DNA of 48,445 nucleotides. It comes from an uncultured Bacteroidaceae bacterium (GTDB lineage Bacteria > Bacteroidota > Bacteroidia > Bacteroidales > Bacteroidaceae). The DNA lies in NCBI GenBank assembly GCA_934394435.1, contig CAKRRN010000018.1, forward strand, positions 1-48,445, read 5' to 3'. The position numbers and the translations under genes are program-made. Positions within the stretch are counted from its first letter, which is position 1. Each line of letters begins with the position of its first letter. This document shows, piece by piece, positions 25,771 through 33,675 of the stretch. The notes beneath the pieces were generated by a model. That model did not search any database. It saw nothing but the letters and a program-made list of their open reading frames with translations, and was not told the DNA's origin.

Positions 25771-26544
25771 TCAGTCTAATGCAACTTCGGTCTCCACCGT
25801 CTGGAAGGAGTCATCATACGTGATGGACAGTCCTATGGAACCAGTCTCTGGATTTTCGCTGGGCTTCACATTGATGTCCTTCACCTTGGCTGGTTCCAGT
25901 TCCAACTGTTTCTCGGCTATCACCTGTCCGTCCTTTTCCACCTTCAGCTGCACCTGCAGTACCTCTCCTTGTGCCACATTGAAATAGGCGGTGCGCGAAG
26001 AGGATGTGGAGAGTGTTCTATTGCCAGAGGTCAGAGTGATGAGACATCCCTCAGCCCCTTCTTCTATCTTCACAGCCACAGCTGCGTTGGCAACCCCACA
26101 TGCCACACCCACCTTGGTGGTCTGACCTGCCTGTATGCCGAAGTATTTGGAAAGTCCTGTGAACCTCTTGGCTCCCCATCCCTCGTTCATGGTCTCAGCA
26201 TCCTGCTCGCTGATGCTCTCCACAAACACTCGGTAACCGTATCCTGCAGGAAAGGTCAGAGTGCCAAGTGTACCCAACTGAATTTGGCTACTGATCTGAT
26301 CTTCGCCCTTATACACCGAGATGAGGAAAAGATCTGCCTCCTCCTTGGTGATGGTGGTCGTGGTGGAAGACGAGCGTGTGGCATTGCCCTGTAGCGACAC
26401 AGCAATGCTACCTTGTCCCTCATCGGAGGATGACGGCTGTACTTCAGCCTTGTCGCATCCCGCAACCGACATCAAGCAGAAGCCCAAACAAAGACCCAGG
26501 CAAGCACGGATGGCGTGATTATATTTCGATATCTTCATTTTCAT
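25771..26544 (-). CDS. DUF4493-type lipoprotein (copy 3 of the operon)
   Basis: The 257-residue lipoprotein has lipobox MSVAGCDKAEVQ, with an Asp directly after the Cys. The conserved core is present but more diverged: SIAVSLQGNATRSSS, then KYFGIQAGQTTKVGVACGVANAAVAV, and a closing GSIGLSITYDDSFQTVETEV that parallels the end of copy 4. The start overlaps the end of copy 2 by 26 bp. A second ATG two codons later (26538) is an equally possible start. Coupled translation with copy 2 is likely. The overlap and shared core argue that these genes arose by tandem duplication and are made together. Confidence 0.82.
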   Translation of the reverse strand: MKMKISKYNHAIRACLGLCLGFCLMSVAGCDKAEVQPSSSDEGQGSIAVSLQGNATRSSSTTTTITKEEADLFLISVYKGEDQISSQIQLGTLGTLTFPAGYGYRVFVESISEQDAETMNEGWGAKRFTGLSKYFGIQAGQTTKVGVACGVANAAVAVKIEEGAEGCLITLTSGNRTLSTSSSRTAYFNVAQGEVLQVQLKVEKDGQVIAEKQLELEPAKVKDINVKPSENPETGSIGLSITYDDSFQTVETEVALD

Positions 26545-27253
26545 GTTCCATATTATCCGTAATATCTATCTCGATACCCCCCGTTGAGAAATCTGTGGAA
26601 TAGATATACTTGACATTAAACAGTTTGCCAGCCATCACATCGGGATACTCAATGACAGAATGGCGTGAGGTCTTGCCATCCGTATTGGTGGCTTGCAACT
26701 GATACTTGAATCCCTTGTCGGCAAGGCTGAAATAAGCCTTGTCCCCAGCCTCCTTCAGTACCACGGTACGTTCACCAGAGGTCAGCGTGAAAGTCTTTGA
26801 GGTAAAGAGCTGATCGAAGAGTTCGGGCAGGGTGAATGTCACAGCATAGTTGGTCATAGGTACCTGGTAGACACAACTGACCATTTCGTCTCTGCCCACC
26901 GTCACCGTGGTCTCTCCCTGGTAACATGCCTCCCCTGCTCCATTGTTGGCGGTCTGCCAAGTCTGCTGATTATCCGTGTAGACCTTTACGGTATAGAGTT
27001 CACCTGCCTGTAGCTCTATTCGGTCTGGTACCTCGCCAGCATCGAAATGTTTGTAGAGCGTACCGTCAGACTGGTACAAGTCCACCACAAGTCCAGCATC
27101 CACAGCACGTGTGGTGACCACCTGTGGCAAAGGTCGGGTACTGACGCTCAGTTGCAAGGTGCCCGTACCTGCTTCCTTCGTAAGCAACTCCTCCTGCGCA
27201 CAAGACGAGAGAGCCAGAGCCGCTATTGCGTATATATAATATGTAGACTTCAT
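26519..27253 (-). CDS. DUF4493-type lipoprotein (copy 2 of the operon)
   Basis: The 244-residue lipoprotein (lipobox LALSSCAQEELL) begins the mature protein with acidic residues. Shared blocks are GTLQLSVSTRPLPQVVTTRA, GELYTVKVYTDNQ and GEACYQGETTVTVGRDEMVSC followed by NYAVTFTL. The C-terminus (LFNVKYIYSTDFSTGGIEIDI) again resembles a fimbrillin-like end domain. Its start overlaps the stop of the 628-residue gene by ATGA, so it is translationally coupled. It lacks the extra C-terminal module seen in copy 1. Confidence 0.82.
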   Translation of the reverse strand: MKSTYYIYAIAALALSSCAQEELLTKEAGTGTLQLSVSTRPLPQVVTTRAVDAGLVVDLYQSDGTLYKHFDAGEVPDRIELQAGELYTVKVYTDNQQTWQTANNGAGEACYQGETTVTVGRDEMVSCVYQVPMTNYAVTFTLPELFDQLFTSKTFTLTSGERTVVLKEAGDKAYFSLADKGFKYQLQATNTDGKTSRHSVIEYPDVMAGKLFNVKYIYSTDFSTGGIEIDITDNMEHENEDIEI

Positions 27254-29136
27254 TTTCCGTATTTATATGCAAGTGAATAGATACAGCTGTTCGATTGTCC
27301 CCGACCATAACTGATATTAGCCTTTGCCTCAGAGACAGGAGACTCTGTGGTGAAAGATGCCACTTCAGTATAATATTCCTTAGTCAAACTTTCCATCTGC
27401 CTAACGAAGTATTCGTATCCGCCAAAAGAAAGAGTGATTTTATTATAATGAGCGACATAGTCTGATTGAACCGACAAATCGTACGAAGCCTCTATCTTCA
27501 CCCCCGTGGGAACAGCAAACCGACTACAAGTGACATAATGTTGCTTGCCATCATCCCAGATTGATACGTAGTACCATCCCAGACGCACACAAGACTTATT
27601 ATTATCGGTATGATCCCAAGTAACTTTACCAGACTCTGACCACATATCTTTGGTGGGAGGAGCAAAGGTTACGGGAAGACCTGTGATGTACACTTCGCGT
27701 TTGTTTGTAACCGAGGTCTTGTCGAAGGTGAGCGTGCCCGTCAGAACGTATGCATCAAAGCTCGGTGACTTGCTTCCCTGGTCTTTGAATGTAAAGATGG
27801 TGCCCTCCTTGCCTCCAGAGACGGTTGCGTCAGACAAGGATTCGCTATTGAGCGTAGTGCGCACTTCCTTGTTGTACTTGGCATTGTTCCACAGCGAAGA
27901 AGCGATATTCACACTTACCACAGGACTGTACACCGTGTAGGCATCACAAGCATTGGCAGCATCGACATCCCCTTCCTGATAACGGTCATACGATGTATAA
28001 GCAGACACGCTGGCTTTGAGGTTGGGACTGCTGACAGAGAATGTGCGTGAACCAGTCTTCAGCACCTTTTCGCCTTGCAGGAGATAGAAGGTGGCTTTAT
28101 ATTGTCCGGTTGGCATGTAAGCCCATCCGTCTGTATTGTCTTGACAGACGGAGTGCAACTCACCACTACCCTCTACGGAGCGATACGTAACCTGTCCGTC
28201 TACATCGGTTACATCCACCTTCCATGTCATACCAGGATAACTGTTGGTGAAAGTGATATCTGTACCCTGCAAGTTTCCGTCTGCATCATAGTTGTGCGTG
28301 GGGTTTACCTGCGGAATAGGTAGCCATGAGATAGGTATGGTCTCCTCCATAGTGGCTTCCTCCAGTTCTACCTTGCTGATATCCACCACCGTAGCACTCT
28401 GAGGATCTGGCATCGTGAGGGTGACAATAGCATGTTGGGCAGCCTTGAATACAGAAGGGAAGGTGCTCTTGCTGACGTCGAGCGGAACACTTACCTCGTG
28501 ACCATCCACCCTCAGCTTGCCTGTGAAGACCAGCGTAGCACTGCTCCCTGTCCTGAGATACGCACTCTTGGATGATTCATCGTTGGGTATCTCTACAGAC
28601 TCATCGCCCACGCGTACCTGCAACGAGTATGTCTCATAATATTTATCGAAACGTGCCTTCTCAGCCTCATCCTTACCAAAACGGACGGAGACAAGCGCGT
28701 TTGCCACCTTACACGTGATGTCTGCCTGCACTTGCTTGTGCGCCTCCACCGTTACAGGTGTGCTTCCTTCATAATAAGGAGCGTCTATACCCACAACAGG
28801 ATTGTCCCCAAAGGTTGCTTCCACCGTGTAGTCGGCAGGAGCCAAAAGAATACCTTCGTCAGAATAAGGCTGGTTGTACACCTGCTTACCCTCGGTATCG
28901 GTGACTGTAATGCGGAAAGTATTGGCTTCGGGTTTGCCTATCTCCGATGGAGTGGCTCGTGTGACCACCGTTGCCACCACACCTTCCAGATGGATGCGAA
29001 GTGTTCCCTGAGTAAGCTGCTCCAGTTTGTCCTCGCTACAAGAAGAGAAGACAAGCAAAGGCATCAAAGCGGTCAGACAAGACAAACCTGCGGTATATAA
29101 TCTCTGAAATATTTTTACCGATGATATGTGTATCAT
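27250..29136 (-). CDS. Long DUF4493 lipoprotein, first gene of the operon
   Basis: This 628-residue lipoprotein (lipobox VFSSCSEDK, with Glu and Asp right after the Cys) heads the operon. Residues about 45-150 carry the DUF4493 core most clearly: GTLRIHLEGVVATVVTRA, ADYTVEATFGDNPVVGIDAP, YYEGSTPVTVEAHKQVQADI and CKVANALVSV. Residues about 280-628 form an additional beta-rich region absent from the shorter copies, including GSRTFSVSSPNLKASVSAYT and a final YYTEVASFTTESPVSEAKAN. Such long DUF4493 proteins are typically first in these clusters. A TAATTTTG -7 box lies about 95 bp upstream. A surface-exposed tip or anchor role is an inference. Confidence 0.85.
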   Translation of the reverse strand: MIHISSVKIFQRLYTAGLSCLTALMPLLVFSSCSEDKLEQLTQGTLRIHLEGVVATVVTRATPSEIGKPEANTFRITVTDTEGKQVYNQPYSDEGILLAPADYTVEATFGDNPVVGIDAPYYEGSTPVTVEAHKQVQADITCKVANALVSVRFGKDEAEKARFDKYYETYSLQVRVGDESVEIPNDESSKSAYLRTGSSATLVFTGKLRVDGHEVSVPLDVSKSTFPSVFKAAQHAIVTLTMPDPQSATVVDISKVELEEATMEETIPISWLPIPQVNPTHNYDADGNLQGTDITFTNSYPGMTWKVDVTDVDGQVTYRSVEGSGELHSVCQDNTDGWAYMPTGQYKATFYLLQGEKVLKTGSRTFSVSSPNLKASVSAYTSYDRYQEGDVDAANACDAYTVYSPVVSVNIASSLWNNAKYNKEVRTTLNSESLSDATVSGGKEGTIFTFKDQGSKSPSFDAYVLTGTLTFDKTSVTNKREVYITGLPVTFAPPTKDMWSESGKVTWDHTDNNKSCVRLGWYYVSIWDDGKQHYVTCSRFAVPTGVKIEASYDLSVQSDYVAHYNKITLSFGGYEYFVRQMESLTKEYYTEVASFTTESPVSEAKANISYGRGQSNSCIYSLAYKYGK

Positions 29137-29187
29137 TAAAACTACAAATTACCTAATCAAATGTTCTTTTTCCGTTCTTTACTATTT

Positions 29188-29220
29188 CTGCTGACAACCT
29201 TAGTCGGCAGACTTTTTATT
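29188..29220. promoter_or_regulatory. Stem-loop in the leader of the lipoprotein operon
   Basis: CTGCTGAC (29188-29195) pairs with GTCGGCAG (29203-29210) around a 7-nt loop, and a T-tract follows on the plus strand (ACTTTTTATTTT). No plus-strand gene lies upstream, so on the minus strand it is a leader hairpin (CTGCCGAC/GTCAGCAG, one mismatch) between promoter and start codon; on the plus strand it would be an intrinsic terminator shielding the ligA side. Confidence 0.45.
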
Positions 29221-29228
29221 TTACGTGC

Positions 29229-29236
29229 CAAAATTA
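29229..29236 (-). promoter_or_regulatory. Candidate -7 box of the DUF4493 operon promoter
   Basis: The minus strand reads TAATTTTG, matching TAnnTTTG, 93 bp before the first ATG. A TTGG lies about 22 bp further upstream. No inverted repeats flank it, so there is no sign of an invertible promoter. The rest of 29137-29356 holds nothing else that I recognise. Confidence 0.45.
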
Positions 29237-29356
29237 CGATTTTTAAACATTATGGAAGCCAACTATTCGGTACGAACATCGTTTTTACCAAAATATTAGC
29301 GTAAAACCCCCGATTTCTTCGTGAATTTATACCGTTTTGTACTTTTACAGACAAGA

Positions 29357-31357
29357 TTACAGCTCGCCTATCCGCTTGAGAAACTCCTCCTCGGAGAGAA
29401 TGCTGACCCCCAGCTTGGTGGCTTTCTCCAACTTGGCAGGCCCCATATTCTCGCCAGCTAAGACGAAAGATGTCTTGGCACTGATGCTGCCCACATTGCG
29501 CCCCCCATGTTTTTCAATCAAGGCTTTATATTCGTCGCGGCTGTGATGAGAAAAGACTCCGCTAATGACAACGCTTTGTCCTGCCAAGATGTCACTATGC
29601 CCACTCAATTCCTCCTCAGACAACTCCATCTGCAGACCCGCCTGCCTAAGGCGTTCTACGAAGTCCAGATTTCGACTATCATGAAAAAACTGCAACACAC
29701 TCTGAGCGATTACCTCACCGATGCCGTTGATGGCAAGAAGGCTGTCAAGAGAGGCATTACGGACTGCCTCCATACTGCCATAGTTACGTGCCAACGTCTT
29801 AGCCACAATCTCTCCGACAAACCTGATGCCCACGGCATAAAGCACACGCTCGAAGGGAACCTTACGGCTCTCGTCCAGGCTCTGCAGGATACGTCGTGCC
29901 ATCTCATGCCCTCCCCCTTCAGGAGAAGCCAGTTGCTCCTCGGTCAGCTGATAGAGGTCAGCGGCATCATGGATGAGTCCCTGCTGGAAGAAGGCATCCA
30001 CGGTCTCTGGACCCAGCGAGTTGATGTTCATAGCCTTTCTGCTTATGAAATGCTCGATGCGCCCCAATAAGAGAGGTGGACATCCGCTATCGTTGGGACA
30101 ATACCAAGCAGCTTCGCCCTCATAGCGTACCAAACGAGTTCCACATACAGGGCAGAACGTGATGAAGGGAATGACTCCTGGACGGTCAGGGGTCACATTG
30201 TCCACTATCTTTGGGATAATCTCTCCACCCTTCTCTACCAACACATGGTCACCAACATGCAGGTGCAACTGCGCCATGATGTCGGCATTGTGGAGCGTGG
30301 CTCTACGCACCTGTGTTCCTGCCAACTGCACGGGATCCATATTGGCAACGGGTGTCACCGCTCCCGTACGTCCCACTTGGAACACCACCTGACGCAGGAC
30401 CGTCTCCTCCTGCTCAGCCTTGAATTTATAGGCAATAGCCCATCGGGGGCTTTTGGCTGTCATGCCCAGACTGCGTTGCTGGCTCAGCGAATTGACCTTG
30501 AGCACGATTCCGTCTGTGGCAACAGGCAAGAACTTACGCTCCGTGTCCCAATAATCTATATAATCATAGATATCCTGAAGGGAATGAGCCAGCTTCATGT
30601 GGCTACTAATTTGGAATCCCCACCGCTTGGCAGCCTGCAGATTCTCATAATGTCCGTCACCAGGAATATCATCGCCAAGCAGATAATACAGATAAGCATC
30701 CAGTCCGCGCTGAGCCACCACACTGCTATTCTTACTCTTGAGCGTACCGCTGGCAGCATTGCGAGGATTGGCAAAAAGTGGTTCCTCATTGCGTTCGCGC
30801 TCGGCATTGAGCCTTTCGAACGAGGTCCAAGGCATCAGCACCTCGCCTCTGATTTCAAACTCCTTGGGCCAGTCTGCCCCCTTGGGCAACTGGAGCGGAA
30901 TAGTATTTATCGTGCGTACGTTCGGTGTGACATCGTCTCCCTGTACTCCATCTCCGCGAGTCACAGCCCTCTGAAGGCGACCATTCTCGTAATGAAGGCT
31001 GATACTCAGTCCATCGAACTTCAGTTCACAACAGATCTCGAAAGAGTCACCGTGCAACCCTTCACTCACCCTGCGGTAGAAGTCCGCCACCTCCTGACGG
31101 TTATAAGTGTTTGCCAAACTGAGCATCGGACGCTTATGAACTACCGTCTCAAATTCGTTACTGAGATCAGACCCCACCCTTTGGGTAGGACTGTTAGGGT
31201 CAGCCATCTCTGGATGTCGCTGCTCCAAATCCTGCAACTGACGCATCATCTCGTCAAACTCCTGGTCAGAGATGACAGGTGCGTTCAGCACATAATAATT
31301 ATAATTATGTCTATGGAGTTCGTCCCTCAGACGAAGTATCTGTTCCTGTTCGTTCAT
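29357..31357 (-). CDS. ligA: NAD+-dependent DNA ligase
   Basis: LigA seals nicks during replication and repair using NAD+. The 666-residue length is standard. Seen in order: Ia domain (LHRHNYNYYVLNAPVISDQEF), adenylation motif with nucleophile K113 in CELKFDGLSI, OB fold (VFQVGRTGAVTPVANM), Cys4 zinc finger (FCPVCG...WYCPNDSGC, about residues 406-430), helix-hairpin-helix repeats (LLAINGIGEVIAQSV), and a C-terminal BRCT domain (GQSVVISGVFSHHSRDEYKA to the end). The start is backed by a TAATTTTG -7 box at 31436-31443. It diverges from dapA. Very secure. Confidence 0.98.
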   Translation of the reverse strand: MNEQEQILRLRDELHRHNYNYYVLNAPVISDQEFDEMMRQLQDLEQRHPEMADPNSPTQRVGSDLSNEFETVVHKRPMLSLANTYNRQEVADFYRRVSEGLHGDSFEICCELKFDGLSISLHYENGRLQRAVTRGDGVQGDDVTPNVRTINTIPLQLPKGADWPKEFEIRGEVLMPWTSFERLNAERERNEEPLFANPRNAASGTLKSKNSSVVAQRGLDAYLYYLLGDDIPGDGHYENLQAAKRWGFQISSHMKLAHSLQDIYDYIDYWDTERKFLPVATDGIVLKVNSLSQQRSLGMTAKSPRWAIAYKFKAEQEETVLRQVVFQVGRTGAVTPVANMDPVQLAGTQVRRATLHNADIMAQLHLHVGDHVLVEKGGEIIPKIVDNVTPDRPGVIPFITFCPVCGTRLVRYEGEAAWYCPNDSGCPPLLLGRIEHFISRKAMNINSLGPETVDAFFQQGLIHDAADLYQLTEEQLASPEGGGHEMARRILQSLDESRKVPFERVLYAVGIRFVGEIVAKTLARNYGSMEAVRNASLDSLLAINGIGEVIAQSVLQFFHDSRNLDFVERLRQAGLQMELSEEELSGHSDILAGQSVVISGVFSHHSRDEYKALIEKHGGRNVGSISAKTSFVLAGENMGPAKLEKATKLGVSILSEEEFLKRIGEL

Positions 31358-31435
31358 AAAAGCAGTCGTTCTAATACAATACTATGTTACCCACACCCAT
31401 TCAGTCTGAATTCTGACACATTGGTGAAGATTCCG

Positions 31436-31443
31436 CAAAATTA
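31436..31443 (-). promoter_or_regulatory. -7 box of the ligA promoter
   Basis: The minus strand reads TAATTTTG about 80 bp upstream of the ligA ATG, with a CTTG some 17 bp further upstream. It is back-to-back with the dapA promoter. Confidence 0.5.
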
Positions 31444-31484
31444 GGCATAAAATGTGATGACAAGCGAATTGCGCCTTACCTTTT

Positions 31485-31516
31485 TTTGCACGACAACGAG
31501 ATTTGTAGTACTTTTG
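31485..31516 (+). promoter_or_regulatory. dapA promoter with full -33/-7 consensus
   Basis: TTTG (31485-31488), a 20-bp spacer and TACTTTTG (31509-31516) match the Bacteroidetes primary sigma consensus TTTG-N19-21-TAnnTTTG. The start codon follows 28 bp later. Confidence 0.75.
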
Positions 31517-31544
31517 CAAAAGCTTTTAACAGACACCATAACAT

Positions 31545-32432
31545 ATGGCACAGAATAAATTCAGAGGACTGGGCATAGCCCTCATCACTCCCTTCAAGTC
31601 AGACGGAACAATAGACATCGAGGCACTGGACAGACTGGTGGAATATCAGCTGAAAGGAGGAGCCGACTACTTATGCATCATGGGCACAACAGCCGAGACG
31701 CCCACTCTGACCCCAGAAGAGAAACGAATGCTGAAAAACCACTTGGTAGAGAGAGTGGCAGGCAGAGTGCCTCTGCTGATGGGATGCGGTGGCAACTGTA
31801 CGGCAAGCGTCGTAAAGGACTTGCGCGAAGGCGACTGGAGCGGCATAGACGGCGTGCTGAGTGTTTGCCCATTCTACAACAAACCCTCGCAGGAAGGACT
31901 TTTCCGCCATTTCTCTGCAATAGCAGAGGCAAGCCCTGTCAATGTGGTATTATATAATGTACCAGGGAGAACGGGTGTAAACATGTCTGCTGAGACCACC
32001 CTGAAACTGGCTCGTACCTACGATAACATTGTAGCCATCAAAGAAGCAAGCGGAAACATCACCCAGATGGACGACATCATCAAGAACAAGCCAGCGAACT
32101 TCGACGTCATCAGTGGTGACGATGGCATTACATTCCCTCTGATAACCCTGGGGGCTGTAGGTGTGATTAGCGTGATTGGAAATGCACTGCCCGCAGAGGT
32201 AAGCCGTATGGTACGCTTAGCTCTACGAGGTGAGTACAGCGCCTCGCTTACCATTCACCACAAGTTCACAGAGCTCTTCAAGTTGCTCTTCGTGGATGGA
32301 AACCCTGCTGGCGTGAAGGCAATGCTCTCCGAAATGGGCATGATAGAAAATGTATTGCGCCTTCCTCTGGTGCCGACCCGTCTCAACACCATGGAACGCA
32401 TCAGTCAAATTGTAAAAGATTTGGGATATTAA
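31545..32432 (+). CDS. dapA: 4-hydroxy-tetrahydrodipicolinate synthase
   Basis: DapA condenses aspartate semialdehyde with pyruvate at the entry to diaminopimelate/lysine synthesis, using the product of asd at the other end of this window. The 295-residue TIM barrel has the family blocks GTTAETPTLTPEEK (48-61), the conserved Tyr137 in YNVPGRTG, and the Schiff-base Lys166 in AIKEASGN. A full promoter precedes it and a strong intrinsic terminator follows, so it is probably transcribed alone. The start is unambiguous. Confidence 0.97.
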   Translation: MAQNKFRGLGIALITPFKSDGTIDIEALDRLVEYQLKGGADYLCIMGTTAETPTLTPEEKRMLKNHLVERVAGRVPLLMGCGGNCTASVVKDLREGDWSGIDGVLSVCPFYNKPSQEGLFRHFSAIAEASPVNVVLYNVPGRTGVNMSAETTLKLARTYDNIVAIKEASGNITQMDDIIKNKPANFDVISGDDGITFPLITLGAVGVISVIGNALPAEVSRMVRLALRGEYSASLTIHHKFTELFKLLFVDGNPAGVKAMLSEMGMIENVLRLPLVPTRLNTMERISQIVKDLGY

Positions 32433-32471
32433 GGGAAAACATACCCAACGTCCCCCCAAACAACCATACTT

Positions 32472-32509
32472 CCCCTTCTTATGGAGCCATCCATGAGAAG
32501 GGGTTTTTT
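32472..32509 (+). terminator. Intrinsic terminator of dapA
   Basis: CCCCTTCT (32472-32479) pairs with AGAAGGGG (32496-32503), with ATGG/CCAT pairing inside, followed by six T. It lies 40 bp past the dapA stop. A textbook intrinsic terminator. Confidence 0.9.
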
Positions 32510-32590
32510 GATTAAAACGGCTTGACTTCATGATCCCGTAAAGTTAAGGTTCACCCGATAAACCAAGGGGAGCATCGGAAGTAAAATCAC

Positions 32591-32629
32591 AGACATAACC
32601 TGTACTTATAAGCCAGCTTGCTTGTCTGT
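32591..32629. repeat. 39-bp dispersed repeat, copy 1
   Basis: It matches 48139-48177 at 33 of 39 positions, in the same orientation. The shared core runs ACTTATAAGCCAGCTTGCTT here. Both copies are intergenic. Confidence 0.75.
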
Positions 32630-32840
32630 ACAAAGGATATAATAATAAGATTCATACGAAATGGCTCAGTTTACTTTCTTAGTTGGAGAAAAATATTTTC
32701 CCAGTTAGGAAAAAAGAAAAAAGCTATTATGGTCCACTATTGCCGTTTCATAAGATGGATAGTGTGTCTACCTTTTTACAGTTTATACAGTGAGAAGACG
32801 TATCTACGGAAATCAATAAAAGTCACTCTAAAAAGTAAGC

Positions 32841-32950
32841 CGTCTTCATTGGCCAATGAAGTCATCTTCGTTGGCTATTGAAGTCGTCTTCATTGGCTAT
32901 TGAAGTCGTCTTCATTGGCTATTGAAGTCGTCTTCATTGGCTATTGAAGA
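32841..32950. repeat. Five tandem copies of a 22-bp palindromic unit
   Basis: Units begin at 32841, 32863, 32885, 32907 and 32929, each of the form CGTCTTCATTGG followed by CTATTGAAGT. The first copy contains a perfect 18-bp palindrome, CTTCATTGGCCAATGAAG (32844-32861); the others keep CTTCA/TGAAG arms. Copies 3-5 are virtually identical, implying recent expansion. There are no spacers, so it is not a CRISPR array. Confidence 0.9.
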
Positions 32951-33024
32951 CTATATTACTTGAACATGGTGAATACTATAATCCCCCTGTTTTATCAGGT
33001 GGGCCAAACCCATCCTGAGCATAC

Positions 33025-33075
33025 AAAAAAAAAGTCGGAGCCTTCTGTTTCTAAGGAAACGAGGAGACTCCGACT
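33025..33075 (-). terminator. Intrinsic terminator of the DUF3127 gene
   Basis: AGTCGGAG (33033-33040) pairs with CTCCGACT (33068-33075); inside it TTTC pairs with GAAA. On the minus strand the stem is followed by nine T (the A-run at 33025-33033). It lies about 40 bp past the stop. Confidence 0.85.
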
Positions 33076-33113
33076 CTTACGTTTTATTTCTTAACCGAAG
33101 AATCGAGTTTTGC

Positions 33114-33536
33114 TCAGAAAGGCAGGTCATCTGCTCCAGCTGAAGATGTAGCCTCAGGAGATGAACCGAAGGGAGGAACAGGCGCTGCGGCTGGTGCTGC
33201 TGGCTGCTGACCGAAAGCAGGTGCTGTGGCTGGCTGGCCATACGCGGGTGCTGCAGCTGACTGAATATTGCGATTCACACGGAAAGCACGAACTGAATTG
33301 AACCAGCGACCCTGATACTCACGTGCGTCAATGTCGATAGACACCTCCAGACGCTCACCCATCTGGATATTGAATTGCTTGAGACGGTCCTCACCAAAAA
33401 CCTCAAAGAAGACCTTCTTGGGATACTGGTCTTCAGTCTCCAGTACGTATTGTCCACAAACCCATTCGCTTCCAGTACGGCTTGAAGTTCCGCGACGAGG
33501 CTCCAACACCTGTATGATTTTTCCTATAATCTCCAT
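33114..33536 (-). CDS. DUF3127 OB-fold protein with an SSB-like C-terminal tip
   Basis: The 140-residue protein matches DUF3127, a small Bacteroidota family with an OB-type fold (EIIGKIIQVLEPRRGTSSRTG, then KVFFEVFGEDRLKQF and LEVSIDIDAREYQGRWFNSV). After residue 100 is a flexible Ala/Pro/Gly/Gln-rich linker and then the exact tail ADDLPF, the acidic-hydrophobic tip typical of single-stranded DNA-binding proteins. It therefore probably binds single strands and recruits SSB partners. It has its own TACCTTTG promoter box and a good terminator, and diverges from dnaN. It is distinct from canonical SSB, which is expected elsewhere in the genome. Confidence 0.85.
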   Translation of the reverse strand: MEIIGKIIQVLEPRRGTSSRTGSEWVCGQYVLETEDQYPKKVFFEVFGEDRLKQFNIQMGERLEVSIDIDAREYQGRWFNSVRAFRVNRNIQSAAAPAYGQPATAPAFGQQPAAPAAAPVPPFGSSPEATSSAGADDLPF

Positions 33537-33567
33537 GATTTAAGTGTGATGTTTGATTAAATGTTCA

Positions 33568-33575
33568 CAAAGGTA
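33568..33575 (-). promoter_or_regulatory. -7 box of the DUF3127 gene promoter
   Basis: The minus strand reads TACCTTTG 32 bp before the ATG at 33536. It is divergent from the dnaN promoter about 45 bp away. Confidence 0.6.
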
Positions 33576-33617
33576 TTGAAAAAATCCGAGGATGAAGCGG
33601 ATTTGTAGCGCGATTTT

Positions 33618-33648
33618 TTTGCCACCTGCAGGAAAAGAAGTATTTTTG
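33618..33648 (+). promoter_or_regulatory. dnaN promoter with full -33/-7 consensus
   Basis: TTTG (33618-33621), a 19-bp spacer and TATTTTTG (33641-33648) match the Bacteroidetes consensus exactly. The dnaN ATG is 27 bp downstream. Confidence 0.75.
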
Positions 33649-33675
33649 CCATAGTAACCAAGCAAGGAAGACTAT

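Larger units (their letters stand above)
32433..33113. other. 680-bp intergenic region with a terminator, dispersed repeat and palindromic array
   Basis: It contains the dapA terminator, one copy of a 39-bp dispersed repeat (32591-32629), a five-copy 22-bp array (32841-32950), and the terminator of the DUF3127 gene. An 87-codon frame (32618-32881) starts in the dispersed repeat and ends inside the array; its low-complexity product argues against a gene. The remaining AT-rich sequence shows nothing that I recognise. Confidence 0.6.

Noticed and set aside
29137..29356. Invertible promoter of the surface operon
   Set aside because: No matching inverted repeats flank the -7 box and no invertase gene is in the window.
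32618..32881. 87-codon ORF downstream of dapA
   Set aside because: It starts inside the dispersed repeat and ends inside the 22-bp array; composition is basic and low complexity, with no promoter box.
32841..32950. CRISPR array
   Set aside because: The 22-bp units abut directly with no unique spacers, and there are no cas genes.
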